Assembly: GCA_963971405.1 (NCBI GenBank)
Contig: OZ020490.1
Span: forward strand, 9,410,874-9,474,873
Origin: Psococerastis gibbosa
Taxonomy: Eukaryota; Arthropoda; Insecta; Psocodea; Psocidae
Reading direction: 5' to 3'
Length of the DNA stretch: 64,000 bases
Both the position numbers and the translations under genes were made by a program. Shown piece by piece: positions 22,560 to 34,420 of this stretch; position 1 is the stretch's first letter; every line of letters begins with the position of its first letter. The notes beneath the pieces are model-generated. The model saw only the letters and a list, made by a program, of their open reading frames with translations. It did no database searches and was not told where the DNA came from.

Positions 22560-24520
22560 AATTTAAAAAAAAAGTTGTGCCGTTATCAGACCTCCCGGAT
22601 GCCCCCCATATTTCGGTTTATACCATGAGACGTTTTGGAATATAGTATAATAATTGATGACAAAGTCGAGATGAAATATCTCTCGGTTGCCATTGAATTT
22701 AAGTCCCTTGAAAATGTTTATTTCAGGGAGGGGGGGGGGTGATTTGCGGTATCTTGGATTTCCCAAATGTAGACTTATGGCATGGTGCATATCGAATGAT
22801 TGCGCTTTTTCAGAACTTTCATTTCCCATAAAGACTTTGAACCTGGGTCTTAAGGTACCCGTTACATTGAATAATTGCATTGACTACTGAGGCAGTGATT
22901 TTATTTTTAACTGCCTCTATAAAGGAGAAATAATTTGGTCTATACTCTATGCAATACTTCAAATGCTACCTTTATCTCAATTAAGGTCGTTCATTTGATG
23001 GAGTAAGGGGGTCCAGCCTCCCACTATGGAAAACGCTGTTATTTTTCCCCCGGGCCTTCCTAGTTCAGTCACTGAAAAATTCCTAGTTACGGCCTTGGCT
23101 TGACCTGATCATCCTGGCAAGAGGCATTAAAAGAAGAAGAATATGTTCGAGTGCGCAAATTCTTCAGAGGGCGCAAATTCTTCACCTTGCCACCAGCGCT
23201 AAAGTACCTCGGCCCGGCACTGGTTCAGTGTAAGAGAGGGCTTTTCGGCTTTATAGCCTTAACTCCGCTATATAAAATGGGTATTTATAAATAAAAGCTA
23301 ATGTATATAAAAAATCATTATTTACTGCAAGTGCCAATGGGCAAGCTAAGACATGCTTACCAATGACATTGTGACAGGTGTTAACTCGACTTAACTAAGT
23401 ATGAGAATGATTCACAATTTTATAGTGGTTTGACCTACATTCCCAGAAATTGAAATCCGAAACACCAAAGCTCGCAAGAAAACGAAATGGAAGAGTCTTC
23501 GTCGGAAACCCATTGGGAAGAGATACTCGTCGTCGTAGGTGGGTCGCCTTAGCAATTACTGAAAATCGACACGAGAAAAGGTAAATTAAAAATCCCAAAA
23601 GAAACCGAAACAAATTTCATGAAGTTTTCGCCGTTGCGCTTTAACTGCCATCTGTGAGTAGATAAGGAAACTGACCAGTTCTTACAATGGATGCAAGGTA
23701 ACGCAGTTTTCCCGCTAAAAATTATTTGTTTTTGTATGATATTATGTGCCTCTTTCCATGGGTGTAGCCCATCCTGTGGCTGGAGACCGTTATCAATATG
23801 GCTGCTAGTGTAGCCTGCACAAGAGAAGTACGCAATTTGGCGGGGAAAACCAGTGATAAGTGTAGCCTGCACAAGCTAAGTACAGAGTTTTTGACCGGGT
23901 CCAGGTATCCGTTCTGCTATGCTGCAATGTGTAAGACTTCGATATTTTTTGCGTTGGTACTTATCTCTGATAGTTGGCTTATGGCATATTATGGCTCCCG
24001 CCCCTCCAGTTAGTGTATTTCTATGGTGTAGCCCATAGATTTTAAAAATAATACTAGACACCGAGCTCCCCTGCATATTTTAGAGCCAGCCGCCATTGCT
24101 ATAAGTGGATAGAAAACGTTGCTTACATTCATTTACACCTTGTATTCTTATGAGATTTCCTAATATTTTCTGTGAAAATTATAGTACTTTCAAACGTTCA
24201 ATCTTTCAATTTATTTTAGGTGATGGATTAACTGAAATTAAATGAAGATAAAATTTATTTCGTCGAGAAGTACCCATTTAAGAACAGGTACTTTGCGTTC
24301 CTGCCGTTCTTTCTATCCACTTATAGCAATGGTGGATGGCTTCATAACACTCCCTACAGAGAGCATGGGAGTTCGCTATCTCGTCTTATTATTATAATCT
24401 ATGGTGTAGCCAGAGAGGTGCAAGGGGGGGGGGCATTACGCATTAGCTGCCACCCCGATACAGGTTATAAAAAAATTTAAATCATCACTAAATACGTCTA
24501 CATAATACTGTACCTATACC
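22560..24520. other. No gene seen; scattered repeat debris
   Basis: Contains G-runs (22728-22738, 24424-24432), a SINE-D scrap near 23224-23275, and a small internal duplication (TGTAGCCTGCACAAG at 23812 and 23861). No splice-supported exon. Confidence 0.4.
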
Positions 24521-24525
24521 AGCAA

Positions 24526-24657
24526 GTAATTTGTTTTAGTTATTATTCTATTGAAGTGCTTATTACTCGACCGAATTAAGTAGACTGTGACCCTTCCTGT
24601 ACGCAAAGGGATGCCTTTTTTTACCTTTCCTTATAATGCGTGAGAGTTCTTTCATCT
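24526..24657 (+). repeat. Left copy of a ~128-bp direct repeat flanking a LINE fragment
   Basis: Shares ATTATTCTATT, GTGCTTATTACTCGACC and TATAATGCGTGAGAGTTC with 26499-26627, in the same orientation, with scattered differences. Confidence 0.65.
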
Positions 24658-24689
24658 CACTAAAGTGGATTTAGGCTGTTTCTGCAAGG

Positions 24690-26465
24690 ACCATTTTTTT
24701 TTTTCTATTTATTTAATGTTTTTGTCAGGATGTCTGAAGTCTTGCAAGACCAATGGGTCTGTCTGCAAGTTCTTCACTATATGTACTTGTACCTTTTTGA
24801 GACGTCTGTAGGCCATGTCTAGTATTCTGTTATTTTAATTTTAATTAAAAATTTATTCGATTTTACTATGGAGCCATGACTTTACTTGTTGTTTTATTTC
24901 CCTGTATTTTTTCAGATCTTTTATTGTATTTGGTATATCATTGAAAATGTGAGGTATCATGTATTTTAATGTCTGTCTTCCGTAGTTGTTCGTTATGGTG
25001 GGTGTGAGCAGTCTTGATTCGGTTATAGATCTTGTTTCTATGTCATGTGTTACTGGTTGTTTGTATTCTGTTTTATAAAAGTACTTAATGATGGTAATGT
25101 ATTTGAAAAGAGCCGTCACTGTTAGTACGTTATATTTATTGAATAGGTCTTTTTTGCTCAATTTGTTATATTTATTTGTTTTATCTGAGTTTTTTATAAT
25201 CTTCAGTATTCTATATTGTATATTTTCAATGTTCTGTATTTGTGATGGTGTTGTTTCCATATGCTTGTATTCCATATCGTATAAGAGATTCTACTAGTGC
25301 TTTATAAATCACTATCATTGTATCATAGTTTAGATAAAATTGGATATGGTAAAAAGCGTATAAACATGATCTGAGTCGTTTATTTACATTATTGATATGT
25401 ATGTCAAATTTGAATCTGTAGTCAATTGTTATTCCCAGGTATCTGTATTCATCTACTGTTTCAAGTATTTCTGTGCATTCGCATTCATATGTTTGTTTAT
25501 TTTCATGTAGACATTTGTTATCGTGTTTTATAACCCTCATTAGTTCAGTTTTATATTGTGGTGATCTGATATGCATTAGTTTAGTTTTTTTACCGTTTAT
25601 CGTAAGTTTGTGGTCGTGTGAGTATTTTTGTAGTAGTTCGAATTTTTCTTTCATAATTTGTACTGCGTTGCCTAAGTTTTTCTCATATACTACTATTGCT
25701 GTATCATCCGCAAACATAAATACTGTTGATTTGTCCGTAGTTAGTCCATCAGGTAAATTGTTTGTATATATTAAGTACAACAAAGGTGCAAGGACTGACC
25801 CTTGTGCAATGGCTGTTGTCGTGCTTTGTTCACTACTGATTTTATTTTTATATTTAACTATGTATTTTCTGTTTGTCATGAAATTTTGGAACCATTTTAG
25901 GAGTTTTCCCTCAATCCCTATTTTTTTTTAGCTGTTGTATCATTATTTTACAATCAAGTAAGTCAAATGCCTTGGAGTAGTCTATAAATGTTATAGTACA
26001 TGTTCTTGTTTGTTTAGACGGTTATTTATGAGATCTGAAAATTCTGTTAGAAGTGTTTCTGTGCTTCTGCCTTTTTGGAATCCATATTGATGTTTGGTGA
26101 TTATTTCATGGTCAGTGAGATATTTTCTTAGTCTATCAGCTATGTAAGTTTCTATTATTTTGTCTATGGCTGTTAAGTTGGCTATTTGTCTGTAGTTATT
26201 GTAGTCTAAGTAAGTTCCTGTCTTGTGAATCGGTCTATGTATGGCAATTTTTAGCATTTGTGGAATGTGTTCTGTTTGTATTGATACGTTTATTAGGTGA
26301 GCTATGACCGGGCTGATGTTTGTTTTTATTGTTTTTATATCATTTATTCTTATTCCGTCTAGTCCGGGTGATTTGTTTGTTTTTAGTCTATCAATTATTT
26401 CTTGTATAACCGTTGGTTGGACTTTAGGTAAGTACATTTGTCTGTCGCATGTGTAATTCAAATAT
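24690..26465 (-). pseudogene. Non-LTR retrotransposon reverse transcriptase, 5'-truncated and frameshifted
   Basis: On the minus strand the frame from 26461 carries TNKSPGLDGI, then IHRPIHKTGTYLDYNNYRQI and HQYGFQKGRSTETLL, the fingers and palm start of a CR1/Jockey-like RT. After a frameshift between about 25990 and 25880 a second frame has QGSVLAPLLYLIYTNNLPDG and the catalytic MFADDTAIV. A third frame (25275-24853) continues into the C-terminal region and ends SWLHSKIE with a stop. The 3' UTR runs to a poly(A) (plus-strand T-run at 24697-24709). The endonuclease and the start of RT are missing, so the copy is dead. It inserted in the minus direction between two direct repeats (24526-24657 and 26499-26627). 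Confidence 0.8.
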
Positions 26466-26498
26466 ATACTGATGCATATGACCAGCGAATGTCATCAA

Positions 26499-26627
26499 TA
26501 ATTTGTATTAGGTATTATTCTATTAGAGTGCTTATTACTCGACCAAATTAAGTAGACTATTGCCCTGCCCACACGCAAACGGATGCCTTATTTACCTTTC
26601 TTTATAATGCGTGAGAGTTCTTTCATT
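26499..26627 (+). repeat. Right copy of the ~128-bp direct repeat
   Basis: See 24526-24657; the two copies lie about 1.97 kb apart on either side of the LINE fragment. Confidence 0.65.
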
Positions 26628-26639
26628 TAAATGACTGTG

Positions 26640-27630
26640 CGTGTACCTTGGCCTGGCATTTACACTTGACAATGTTTTAATGCATACCTCAAGTACATAA
26701 TAAATAACCTTATGTAATTATCAGAACATTCCCACAGGAAGAAAGGCAAGAAAATCATCAAGGTCACGACCACCGTGAATGGGCTGTGTTAGATAAGAGC
26801 AAATTCAGGGGGGTCATTTGGGATCCTAGGTGGGGTCAAATGCCCCCCCCCCCTGTGATTGAAAAAAAAAATAGAAAAAAGGTTTACATTTATATATGTA
26901 TATGTATACATTTTCATCTTAATTGTCCCCCACCACTTAAAAATATTGCAAATCACGCCCCTGAGCATATGGAAGTACCCTCACTACGCATTTTTTGTAC
27001 AGTCCACGCAAAATGAGAAAATTATGGACTTGGAACGATCTGAACCTATGCGACTCTGTAAGAAAATTAATCGAATCAACTTTTGTGCCTTACTCCCAAT
27101 GCATTTTCCCTATATACTGTATATTTTGAGAACGCACTTAGGGCTATTATAAACTAGTAAGCTTACAAAGTAGCTTTCACAGGAGGACACGTAGAGCGCT
27201 TGAAAATTTCTTTTAAATTATCAGAAATGCTCCTCTACCTTTCGATATATGGCATGTGGCCTTCAATAACACCAATTGGCCACGACCCACAGTCCTTAAA
27301 TTCCCTCTTCGCGGTAATCATTTTTTGTAAAAATCAAATCCAATAATTGTGGCAATCAGTGTTCGAAAAAGGTTCATATCATTATCAAAATGCTCAGAGA
27401 CAGTTCTTCTATTCTTTCTGATGCTTTTGACTACTCTACGACTGATTTTTCATTAAATATGTCATTATTAAACGTAGGTATAAACAGGGACGCCGACTTG
27501 GGATGGGCACCCATCGTCCATCTTGCCCCCGGAGACTAGTTTCTGGGGGGGGGGGGCCTGTCCGATTGTCTCATAAGATCCTTCTGCTATATATGACTCT
27601 CCGTGGATCCGCCACTGCACCAAGTCCTAT
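26640..27630. other. No gene seen
   Basis: Short C- and G-runs at 26846 and 27544 mark decayed hAT-like miniature elements (e.g. GTGGATCCGCCACTG at 27603). No coding exon. Confidence 0.35.
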
Positions 27631-27638
27631 TCCTATAA

Positions 27639-27775
27639 GGCGGAGATTCCATCAACGTCAATAGTGATAGTAAAGGTTTTTGTCGTGGTAGCAGACATTT
27701 CTAGACTGTCTAAAAATGTCTGCTACCACGTCAAAAACATTTACTATCACTATTGACGTTGGTGGAATCACCGCC
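27639..27775. mobile_element. Short hairpin MITE of family M
   Basis: Arms of about 65 bp meet at a small spacer. They share GTGGTAGCAGACATTT and AATAGTGATAGTAAA. Ends GGCGGAGATTCC and GGAATCACCGCC, with perfect TAA flanks on both sides. Confidence 0.75.
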
Positions 27776-28159
27776 TAATGGCCAAATACGCTGGCAAATC
27801 GCCCCTGTGTAAAGCCGATTGCCAATGCCTGCTGCCGCGGAGTGAAGTACAGTAGTTAGCAATGCTACCGCTAGAATGCTCAAGCTTCCACTCTACAAGA
27901 TAAACTATTATAAACCGCCGGAAGAATGAATCTAGAAAAATCTGAACTTGACGGGATTGGAACCCACGATCTATTCAATTCGGAGAGCAAGCATATAAGA
28001 GGAGCAGTATGCAGAAGGTGATTTGTCACAAAAAGGAAATTTTTGAGACGGTAGTATCAATGTCGCATTGACTGCTAGCCTACAAAAAAATTAATAAAAA
28101 GTCTAATAATGCGATTCCTATATAAATAAATAAATAAAAATAAATAAGGACTCTTCATT

Positions 28160-28354
28160 GTTTTTATTACTAAGCCAACCTAGCGGAGTTAGGGTTATAA
28201 AGCCCTCACTTACACTCAACTAGGAAGCCCCGGGACCGCCTGCTTTACATGCCCTCCGAAGCATGGCCGGAAAATGTAGGAAGTGTAGGACTCGAACCAA
28301 CAACCTTTCGGGTGAAAGTCAGAGTCCGTACCACTACGCTACATGTCCCGACAT
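28160..28354 (-). repeat. SINE-D, full length
   Basis: From AACCTAGCGGAGTTAGGG (3' body, reversed) to GGACTCGAACCAACAACC (B-box, reversed) and CTACATGTCCCGAC (5' end, reversed). Confidence 0.6.
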
Positions 28355-28604
28355 GTTATATGTATATATAATCAAATGTTATGTGTATATATTAACAAAG
28401 AATATTAATTAAAATATTACATCCCAAGGGTTCATTGTTAGAGTGGGCAGAAAGGCCCAAAATTCGCCCATCCGTAAAATAAAGACAATTTTCTTCTCTT
28501 TTCTTTCCCATAATGTAGTTTTTGTCTCTCCTGCAATTATAGTTTCAAGTGACAAATCCTATTTTCCATACATATGCTCTACGCCTCCTCATATATGGCC
28601 TACA

Positions 28605-28665
28605 TGAATGAAATTGAATGAATTGAATGAATTGAATGAATTGAATGAATTGAAAATGAATTTGA
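28605..28665. repeat. (TTGAATGAA)n minisatellite
   Basis: At least five tandem units of a 9-bp motif, degenerating at the right end. Confidence 0.8.
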
Positions 28666-28795
28666 ATAATACTAAATAATACAACATATTTGGGAGGAAC
28701 TGTCCTAAAGTAAACAAATAATGTATATTTTTGTTACAACCCGCCCCCCCTCTTCTGGAAGCACCTAAGTATCCGAATATTTCAGGTGAACATAC

Positions 28796-29014
28796 CTTTC
28801 CGAAGTTATGTGCTTTTAAAGCTCCTATCGCGTGTGCCCGACACTCCTTCTCCAGGTTGTCATACTGGATTTGAATGCGTTGTATGGCAACTATGAGTTC
28901 TTGTTTCTGGTGTTCTTTGCTTTTGATGGAGCCTCCTTCCTGTAGAGCCACTTTAAGCTCCCTCTGGAGGACGCACAGTTTACGGCGCTCGGCTTCTAGC
29001 AGAAGATTGATCAC
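28796..29014 (-). CDS. Coiled-coil coding exon of the unidentified gene
   Basis: A 219-bp exon (73 codons) on the minus strand, bounded by acceptor TTCTTTAACTTCCAG and donor AAG|GTATGT. It starts and ends at phase 0, matching the phase-0 donor of the start exon at 37404. It reads VINLLLEAERRKLC.., then QRELKVALQEGG, a short KSKEHQKQE linker and a second heptad stretch, IVAIQRIQIQYDNLEKECRA. Together these look like an amphipathic coiled-coil hairpin, probably for dimerisation or partner binding (inference). Its phase-0 end does not fit the next visible exon (8262-11307 begins with the last base of a codon), so one or more exons between 11.3 and 28.8 kb are undetected, or the two belong to alternative transcripts. 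Not a known repeat: codons are balanced and there are no stops. Confidence 0.8.
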
Positions 29015-29130
29015 CTGGAAGTTAAAGAATAAATGAGTCGCCTGAAGTAAAAAACCATTCTCGCCAAAATGAGTCATTTTTCAGGAACTGCCAAAAAAAA
29101 ACTGCTGTTCTCACACGTGGATGTCTAACG

Positions 29131-29317
29131 CAAGGGCGGATTTTGCCTCCAATTTAGGGGAGGGGGGTCAGCGGGCAAGTTCAGTGGATTATAACATTAT
29201 AAAACATTATAATTTTTAATTCCCACTGTAAACCCATTGTTATCTAGTGTAAGTTCATTTTATTTGGGGGGGGGGGGAGGGGGTCCGGACCCTCTGACCC
29301 CCTAAAATCCGCCCTTG
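29131..29317. mobile_element. hAT-like miniature element with perfect 8-bp duplication
   Basis: Ends CAAGGGCGGATTTT and AAAATCCGCCCTTG are perfect inverted repeats. GTCTAACG is duplicated exactly (29123-29130 and 29318-29325). The interior is G-rich and non-coding. Confidence 0.8.
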
Positions 29318-30297
29318 GTCTAACGTTATGGTTTGATCCAAATCACTTTCATTTTGATGTGTTTTATTAACCTACCAAAGTAATAGTTCTAACTATGCAT
29401 CGTTTTGCCGATTATGAGAAAATGATGATTATGGCGATAGCATAGTCCAACAGAACTGTTTTTGATTCCAAGGGACATTATTGAAGCAAATTTAATAGGA
29501 AAAAGCCAGGTTTTGATTCCAACCAAAATGCGAAACCAGCGAATCAAAGAAATGGCGCCAAAATCTAAAAATTTAAAATTTTGGAGAGAACTGCTTTTGA
29601 TTTCAGGTGACTCAAAAACGCTATCAGAAGCAATTAATGAGTGTCAGAACAGGATGTCCGGATTGTATGTAAGTATGGTATTGACGGAAATTTTAATTTT
29701 TAATTGATACATTACATTCCACATGTTTTTTCAACTATTGATCACTTTTCTTATATTGACACGTATGCGCCAAATTTGTGTACTTACCATAGACATAGTA
29801 AAACTATAGACTCATCGTAAACATTCGGGTTGATACCACTTGACTTCGGCTATTACCGTAGTATAGGACCAGATTGAGCCTTTTGCCATTTGATACCATG
29901 TTAACATTTTATTTTTTATTTGCTTATTTAAAGATTATTTAGAACGGAAAATCATGCCAGCTAACCAGCAATATTTTTATGCAGAACTTGGAGTACTTTT
30001 AATTTACATTTTAAACAATATTTTTAGCAAAGTTTTCCCTACTTTTAGATAAAAATAAATTTTTTTAATGCAGATCTTTCAGTACTTTGAATTTAAATTT
30101 TAAACAATATATATAATAAATGTAAATAATAAATATAATTATATATGAAACAACAAAGAAAACTATAAAGAAAACATATAATAAAACTATTAAATTTGAA
30201 TTTCCCGCCAAAATGCACTTATGAGGGGGCGTGGTCGTGGCTTCAGTCCTCCAGCACAGCCGAAATACGACATGGTGGCTCCATAGTTTTATTAGCT

Positions 30298-30461
30298 CCA
30301 TGGTACTTACATATTACATGACGCCATTTTAGTTTGTTATTGTTTGCGCGTGATTTTACTCTATGATCATTGATCAATTTTAACAATGGCATAGAGTAAA
30401 ATTAAAATGTCCGTCAATACCATATTTACTATTGACTATTGGCGTATGTGGAATAAGCGCC
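30298..30461. mobile_element. Diverged family-M MITE fragment (inverted interior)
   Basis: Contains GTGATTTTACTCTATGATCA, TTGATCAATTTTAAC and the terminal GGAATAAGCGCC followed by TTA. A matching inverted scrap (GGTATTGACGGAAATTTTAA) lies at 29672-29691, so the fragment may be part of a larger, decayed relative of about 0.8 kb. Confidence 0.5.
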
Positions 30462-30687
30462 TTAGAAAAATTGACAAGTATAGTAGCTCATTGAACCTTG
30501 TTCATTGATATTTTAAATAAATAATGACTTTTTGTTCTGTTACTTAGGAAATTTAGGCTATATATTACATATATACTTGTAGTAGTTACAGTAGTTGGCC
30601 ATATACAGAATTGCAAAGATCCCAATGACTAGGCTCGGTTAGGTTGGACAGAGTAGGCCAGCACACACAAACCCCTTGTATATATAC

Positions 30688-30870
30688 AGCGGAGTTAGGG
30701 CTACACAGCCCTGTCTTACACTCAACTAGGAAGGCCAGCGACAGCTTGCTTTACATGCCCTCCGAAGCTTGGCCAGGAAATGTAGCATGTATGAGACTCG
30801 AACCAACAACCTTTCGGGTGAATGTCAGGGTCCGTACCACTATTCTATGCGTCTTTACATGTTTTCCAGG
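30688..30870 (-). repeat. SINE-D, full length
   Basis: GCGGAGTTAGGGCTACACAG through CATGCCCTCCGAAGC to GAGACTCGAACCAACAACC. Confidence 0.55.
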
Positions 30871-30905
30871 TAGTCCTTGCGATTTTCTGATTCGGCTGCT
30901 TCATT

Positions 30906-30988
30906 CAAGGCTGTAGCCAATGGGGGGGGGGGGGGTTCATGGGGGTTCAACCCCCCCCCCCCCCCGAAAAAATTTGGCTACGGCCTTG
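30906..30988. mobile_element. Very short hAT-like element made of G- and C-runs
   Basis: CAAGGCTGTAGCCAA and TTTGGCTACGGCCTTG are inverted ends around G(13) and C(14) runs. The same ends recur at 52826 and 54983. Confidence 0.5.
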
Positions 30989-30999
30989 GATACCTTTGC

Positions 31000-32225
31000 C
31001 TATGTATTCAGGTACGAGGATCTTAGATACGAAGGAAGTAAAGGCACAAGATACATACAGAACAGTCGCAATATATAACTGCAAACCGATCTTAATCAGC
31101 ATAAAGATGCAGATTAAGGGAACTTCAAAGCAGTTAAATGTGAGAAATTTATAAATTCTATGAGATCCCATTAATGAAGTGATCGAAGCCGCTATGTGAT
31201 ACCTCTCGTAATTCTGCTACTAATCGTATATTGTCTGTGAAAAACGGTTCATCAGCCGGGAGTCAGGTTGCTCGATTTATACCATTTTACATGTTTTACG
31301 GTTTTCCCCGGCTTGTAAAATTGAGGTACCCATTAAGAGGGTACGTCCAGTGGGAAATAGGTACCCCAAAATCCGTTGATTTTATTTCTTAATTTTTATT
31401 TAATTAACAAAGCAAGATATTAAAGATTTGGCCATTGTCGTGAATTCCCAAAATTTGTGGGGGGGGGGGGCTTTAGGACCCCAAGACTTTGATTTTCTTA
31501 TTCATTACTCTGACACGCTAAGTGACCTAGTCGTCTCATTCTCTATATGCATGCAATAATTTAGGGGGGGGGGGGGTCACAAGTTTTTTGTAAGTTTAAA
31601 AGGTAATTTTTTTTGTTGAAAAGTTGAGTTTTATTTTTAAAAAAATTTGAACTAGGTTTTACTACTCTTTCTTATGAATTTACTCATTTAGGGGGTCATG
31701 ACCCCCTGACCCCCCCCCCCCCAGTGGATCCGCCATTGTATGCATGGCGGCCAAATTGCTGAACCTGTTCTGACTGGTCGTACCGGGCACGAATTTAGAA
31801 ATTTCTCACGGAGGGGGCGGGAGAATTTTGCCTGAAATGGGAACCTATGCATTCAACTTCCAAGTACAAGTAACCAATACGCATGCTATAGGCCTGGAGG
31901 AAGGGGGCCCGGGGGTCTCCACCGTAGATATTGATTGAAAAAAAATAGGCCTGGAGTAGGAGTCACGTAAAATAGATACAATGAAAAAATTACAAAACCA
32001 AAAAATAATAATACCTTATTATATAATGTATAAAGTAGTCTTCTAAAGCTTAAATGAACCGATTTACTCCTAATCTCTTCATTGTTTATTTACTCATTAA
32101 TTCACTTTCGTCCATTCATTATTTCATTCTGAAGCAGTTGCTTTAGCGATTTCGTGTACAAATACTCCAGTTGATTAAGCCAGGAGAACAAAGGGAAGAA
32201 GGAAAGTGATATGTCACCCGCAGTG
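31000..32225. other. No gene seen; G-run element remnants
   Basis: G-runs at 31459-31470 and 31565-31576. The segment 31560-31738 (ending CAGTGGATCCGCCATTG) is an inverted relative of 56160-56345. No coding exon. Confidence 0.4.
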
Positions 32226-32229
32226 TCCA

Positions 32230-33060
32230 CAGTCGGTGGCAACTCTCATTGATTTAGTGTCTCTACTTCTATTAAAATGTTATTCACAGTGTAATTCAGT
32301 GGTCAGATAAAGTGAAGTTTACCATTGGTATAGATATCGGTTTTAGCTTCTTTCATATAACAATTCGGTTTAGATTTCTTGGGTGTTATGTTACTTTTTG
32401 AATTTTTTAAAGATTTAAAACAATCGGTGGCAACTCTCATTGATTTAATGTCTCCATTTCTATTAAAATGTTATTCACAGTGTAATTCAGGGGTCAGATA
32501 AAGGGAAGTTTACCATTGGAATAGATGTAGGTTTTAGTGTCTTTCATATAACAATTCGGTTTAGATTTCTTGGGTGTTATGTTACTTTTTGTATTTTTTA
32601 AAGATTTAAAACAGTCGGTGGCAACTCTCATTGATTTAGTGTCTCTATTTCTATTAAAATGTTATTCACAGTGTAATTCAGTGGTCAGATAAAGGGAATT
32701 TTGTCATTGGAATTGATGTAGGTTTTAGTGTCTTTCATATAACAATTATTCGGTTTAGATTTCTTGGGTGTTTAGGGTGCTATATTCCTTTTTGTATTTT
32801 TTGAAGATTTAAAACAGGCAACTCTCATTGATTTATATTTTAGTGTCTCCATTTCTATTAAAATGTTATTCACAGTGTAATTCAGTGGTCAAAAAAAGGG
32901 AAGTTTACCATTGGAATAGATACAGGTTTTAGTGTCTTTCATGTAAAAATTCGGTTTAGATTTCTTGGGTGTTTAGCGTGTTATGTTACTTTTTGTATTT
33001 TTTGAAGATTTCAAACAGTCGGTGGCAATTCTCATTGATTTAGTGTCTCTATTATTATAT
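32230..33060. repeat. Satellite-like tandem array, ~191-bp unit
   Basis: Units begin with CAGTCGGTGGCAACTCTCAT at 32230, 32421, 32612, 32815 (start degraded) and 33016. Spacings are 191, 191, 203 and 201 bp. Units share TATTAAAATGTTATTCACAG and ATTTCTTGGGTGTTA. Non-coding. Confidence 0.85.
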
Positions 33061-33291
33061 TTTCTCAATTGATAGGGTGTTATGTTACTGATATAGCCTA
33101 ATATTACATATTACTATGGGCATAGATTAAATCTATCCCATCATTAGTAATCGGCAAGTCCGCCAAGACCTCTGGATTGTAGGAGGAACTGCAGCCTAAG
33201 CACAGAATAGCAAAGGAGTGGAAAAGAACCTGGCGCATCGCTGACCCCTCTTAGGGATAAACGCGACGAAGTAATCGGTTTGAATTTTCGA

Positions 33292-33413
33292 TGCCATAGT
33301 TGTAGCTTGTTCGTACTTTTGCTTCTCTACACACCACACGATCGGAAACATGTCGTAACTCAACACAGGCATTACCTACAAAGGTGTCTGAAGAGGTTAA
33401 TAATAATTATAAT

Positions 33414-33453
<40 letters not shown>

Positions 33454-33455
33454 TT
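33292..33455 (-). repeat. SINE-C fragment with (AAT)n tract
   Basis: ACACCACACGATCGGAAACA and TCGTAACTCAACACAGGC are the reversed SINE-C core. An (AAT)n run occupies 33413-33452. Confidence 0.5.
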
Positions 33456-33949
33456 CACCTTTAATTTCATTATTCCTTTATAAACTAAATAAGAGACCTA
33501 CGTCATCCCATTCAAAGAAATCGCGTTACAAATTACAGTTACAATATTCTTTCAGTTACAATTCTTTCAGTTACAAATTCTATTCGTTATTCGGATACAT
33601 TCATTGAATTGTCTATGTTTTTGTATTAAAAAAAAAAGTATGTAGGTTTATGAAGCTGTGAATTGTGACAGTTAAAATTGTTTGCGGAAAACAATTGACT
33701 AAATAATAACAGAGTCGCGGAAACCTCAGATGACACATTTGCGGTTTGATGCTCCACCAAATACCAATAAACACAAAAACTGCCCTCAATATATTGATTT
33801 CACTGAATTCTCCGTAGTGCAGTGTGACACATTTTTTTCATGGCCATTTGCGGATTGTATAGTGTCATTTATTATATTGTGCTATATATTTTTGAGCCAA
33901 CGGCCGTAACAAGTTTAATCCAACAGAACAGAGCTTGTTCAAAACTGCA

Positions 33950-34420
33950 GCAAACTTGGTAGTGTGCACAGCGTTGGCAGGGGAACATCGTGGGACTTGA
34001 GACTACCTGCGTTTTCTAAGTGCGTGCTGAGTTCTGGTCACCTCCGAATTGTGGTATAAAAGATTATCGGAAGATAATTTTTAGTTTGAGAATCTAATGT
34101 CATAAAATTTAACTAATTTTTTTTCATTAGAAGTTGTTTTTTTAACTTTTTAAATGATTAGTGTGACTTTACTATGTTCCCCAAGGGTTTTGGAATCAAC
34201 TCCTTCACATCAGAAGGACGTTAAGGAGCAGACTCACTCCCCCCCCCCCCACCAGGCTGACAGGGTTAGAAGAAGAAGCAGAAGAAAAAGCAGAAGAAAA
34301 GTGAATTTGCTAAAATTAACAGAAAATCCTGTGGGAACTTCAAATACGAGACTAATAAGGGAAGGAGCATTTTCGACATCATTGCAGAAATGCTGAAAGT
34401 GGCCGTTGGAAAACTGTCTC
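33950..34420 (+). repeat. SINE-B2 copy disrupted by a tandem array
   Basis: AACTTGGTAGTGTGCACAGC and GAACATCGTGGGACTTGA begin the family. The B2 3' half (CACCAGGCTGACAGGGTT..GCAGAAATGCTGAAAGTGG) is interrupted by GAA-rich sequence from 34268. Confidence 0.5.

Noticed and set aside
23549-23872. 107-codon minus-strand ORF
   Set aside because: Overlaps an internally duplicated non-coding stretch and has no recognisable features.
29462-29707. 81-codon plus-strand ORF (..FWRELLLISGDSK..)
   Set aside because: Its end is family-M MITE sequence and it lies antisense in an intron. No family recognised; not enough to call a gene.
32230-33060. CRISPR-like array
   Set aside because: Units are contiguous 191-bp tandem repeats without unique spacers, in eukaryotic DNA.
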